Part shown: positions 63,009-64,000 of the stretch, piece by piece | How the letters are laid out: each line of letters begins with the position of its first letter | Position numbering within the stretch: position 1 is the first letter of the stretch | From: Halorussus pelagicus | Lineage (GTDB): Archaea; Halobacteriota; Halobacteria; Halobacteriales; Haladaptataceae | Reading direction: 5' to 3' | DNA length: 64,000 nucleotides | Assembly (NCBI RefSeq): GCF_004087835.1 | Contig: NZ_CP035119.1 | Location: 2,604,001 to 2,668,000 of the forward strand | Program-made: the position numbers and the translations under genes | The notes under the pieces: model-generated | What the model was told of the DNA's origin: nothing | Seen by the model: the letters and a program-made list of their open reading frames with translations, nothing else | Database searches by the model: none

Positions 63009-63093
63009 GCTGGCGGTAAAACAGCGATGGGGCCACTGCTGGCGGTAAAACGGTGATGGGCCACTGCTGGCGACAAAACGGCGATGGGGCGAC
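63009..63093 (-). repeat. Three tandem promoter-like units of 28-29 bp
   Basis: Units at 63009-63037, 63038-63065 and 63066-63093 each contain GGTAAAAC or GACAAAAC followed by GATGGGG. On the minus strand the AAAAC block reads as a GTTTTACC TATA-like box; the unit nearest the gene places it (63015-63022) about 27 bases before the DCC ATG. The repeat length equals one promoter spacing, so TATA boxes recur every 28 bases. Confidence 0.75.
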
Positions 63094-63162
63094 GGCGAGC
63101 GCCGACCGGACCGCGCCGTAGCCGAGAAACACAAATATGTCTCTAACACTGCTACATCTGTC

Positions 63163-63525
63163 TCACCGCTTCGACTGGCCCGGCGGCTTGTCGTGTTCCG
63201 CGCGGTGGTCGAGCATCGCGTCGTTCTGGCAGGCCCGAATCCGGAGGTCCGACCGGGGCTTGGCGACGCAGGAGAGAATCAGGTCGGCCTCCTCGTCTTC
63301 CTCGTAGTAGCGCCGGGCGTCAGACTGGTCAACCTCGCCCGAGAGCAGTTTCGCGGCGCAGGTGGTACACCACCCCTGCTGGCAGTCGGCCGGAAGCCAG
63401 ACGCCCGCACTCCGTGCGGCCGAGAGGACGTACTCGCTCTCGGGAACCTCGATTTCGACGGTCTCTCCGGCCTGCTCGACGGCGCAGTCCGCCGGAATCT
63501 CGATGACGACGGTGTACGTACTCAC
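63163..63525 (-). CDS. 2Fe-2S ferredoxin
   Basis: A 120-residue plant-type ferredoxin. Cluster ligands are C48, C53, C56 (CQQGWCTTC) and C86 (ILSCVAKP), the C-x4-C-x2-C-x29-C pattern. The C-terminus ends with a charged tail (LDHRAEHDKPPGQSKR). Start is GTG 63525, giving MSTYTVVIEIP. It is shorter than the 128-residue haloarchaeal ferredoxin with its acidic N-terminal insertion, so it is a different paralogue, closer to bacterial and algal-type ferredoxins. Confidence 0.9.
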   Translation of the reverse strand: MSTYTVVIEIPADCAVEQAGETVEIEVPESEYVLSAARSAGVWLPADCQQGWCTTCAAKLLSGEVDQSDARRYYEEDEEADLILSCVAKPRSDLRIRACQNDAMLDHRAEHDKPPGQSKR

Positions 63526-63617
63526 GACGATTGGTAGTCGATAAATCGGGATGAACGTGTCGGCGACCGAGCGCGTAGCGACCGATTCGCCGACCGTCGC
63601 GGTTCGCGTTGCCGTCG

Positions 63618-64000
63618 TCAGGCCGAGTCGTTGATGCGTCGGTTGGTCGAGTACGGCGCGTCGCCGGGTTCGCCGCGGACGAAGTGGCCCGCCGGGTTGA
63701 TTTCGCCGTCGCGCTCCATGCTGAGGAGTTCCACGAACCACGCTTCGTGTTCGATTTCCTCCTGCAGGATGCGACTCGCCATGTCGTAGGTCCGCGGGTC
63801 CTTTCCTTGGGTCATGTCGCAGATTTCGCTCCACGTCCGGATGGCGCAGCGCTCGGCCTCCAGCAGCACTTCGAGGACGCTCTCGGCATCGAGTTGTTCG
63901 AGGTCGTCCGGTGCGTCGCCGCCCATCGCCACCGGCAGTTCCGCGTGCGGACAGGACGCTCGACTCATGAAGTCGCCGATGTCGTTCGGGAGCGACCCGC
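63618..64000 (-). CDS. Ferritin-like protein, 5' end beyond the window (partial)
   Basis: At least 127 residues of a ferritin-like four-helix protein. [51 protein letters not shown] carries carboxylate and histidine ligands (E...E...EEIEHEAW) of a di-iron or Dps-like centre. The frame remains open to the right edge with [10 protein letters not shown] before the internal Met at 63968, so the true start lies outside. It resembles Dps-like archaeal proteins with iron storage or peroxide protection roles. The C-terminal 30 residues are Gly/Asn-rich. Confidence 0.82.
   Translation of the reverse strand, partial: GSLPNDIGDFMSRASCPHAELPVAMGGDAPDDLEQLDAESVLEVLLEAERCAIRTWSEICDMTQGKDPRTYDMASRILQEEIEHEAWFVELLSMERDGEINPAGHFVRGEPGDAPYSTNRRINDSA

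Noticed and set aside
63009-63093. CRISPR-like array
   Set aside because: The units are directly contiguous with no spacers and vary in sequence; no cas gene is present.

Overview
This is a chromosomal segment of a haloarchaeon (class Halobacteria). The evidence is the very high G+C, strongly acidic proteins, archaeal-only genes (KEOPS Pcc1, Topo VI, S3Ae, RibL FAD synthase, the haloarchaeal RNA polymerase epsilon protein), Tat/lipobox halocyanin-like cupredoxins, HalX response-regulator architecture and type IV pilins with the haloarchaeal [14 protein letters not shown] segment. Most start codons sit about 25-31 bases after a TATA-like box, so mostly leaderless transcripts are expected. The genus cannot be fixed from the sequence alone.

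Layout. 1-3.1 kb: an information-processing operon (S15, a degenerate RecJ-like protein, Pcc1, S3Ae) behind a long structured leader. 3.2-10.6 kb: an A+T-rich orphan membrane gene, a cupredoxin, an archaetidylserine synthase-like enzyme, a HEAT-repeat protein, a secreted phospholipase-D-like protein and an S1/OB/DHH phosphoesterase. 11.1-16.9 kb: a JAMM protease and FAD synthase joined by a chain of mini-ORFs, an NDH-2-like dehydrogenase, a regulator, a sugar epimerase, arginase and a HAD hydrolase. 17-25.7 kb: a topoisomerase block, gyrB-gyrA on minus and top6B-top6A on plus. 25.7-30.7 kb: small zinc-ribbon and membrane proteins, a frameshifted membrane pseudogene, a metallo-hydrolase and a methyltransferase. 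30.7-41.5 kb: ATP-dependent DNA ligase, PabB/TrpE-like synthase, a DUF47 protein, two tandem type IV pilins, a homing-endonuclease-associated-repeat protein, a second cupredoxin, an M48 protease and LeuRS. 42.2-53.1 kb: a MoxR/DUF58/transglutaminase membrane system whose MoxR gene is separated from the rest by a carotenoid oxygenase and a PQQ-like beta-propeller gene. 53.6-57.4 kb: an ABC-2 export system with one permease fused to a PrsW-like protease domain. 57.5-64 kb: RNA polymerase epsilon, a HalX response regulator and its partner regulator, a sugar nucleotidyltransferase, and a redox/iron group (DCC protein, 2Fe-2S ferredoxin, ferritin-like protein running off the end).

No rRNA, tRNA, complete insertion sequence or CRISPR array is visible. 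The most unusual content is intergenic: (i) a modular palindromic repeat family at five loci (about 110-235, 10690-11065, 32675-32865, 46130-46300, 62265-62505); (ii) a near-perfect 41-bp inverted repeat with TATA-like boxes facing inward around the RNA polymerase epsilon gene, together with about 20-bp tandem repeats; (iii) a triplicated 28-bp promoter-like unit before the DCC gene; (iv) mini-ORFs overlapping the next start by ATGA.
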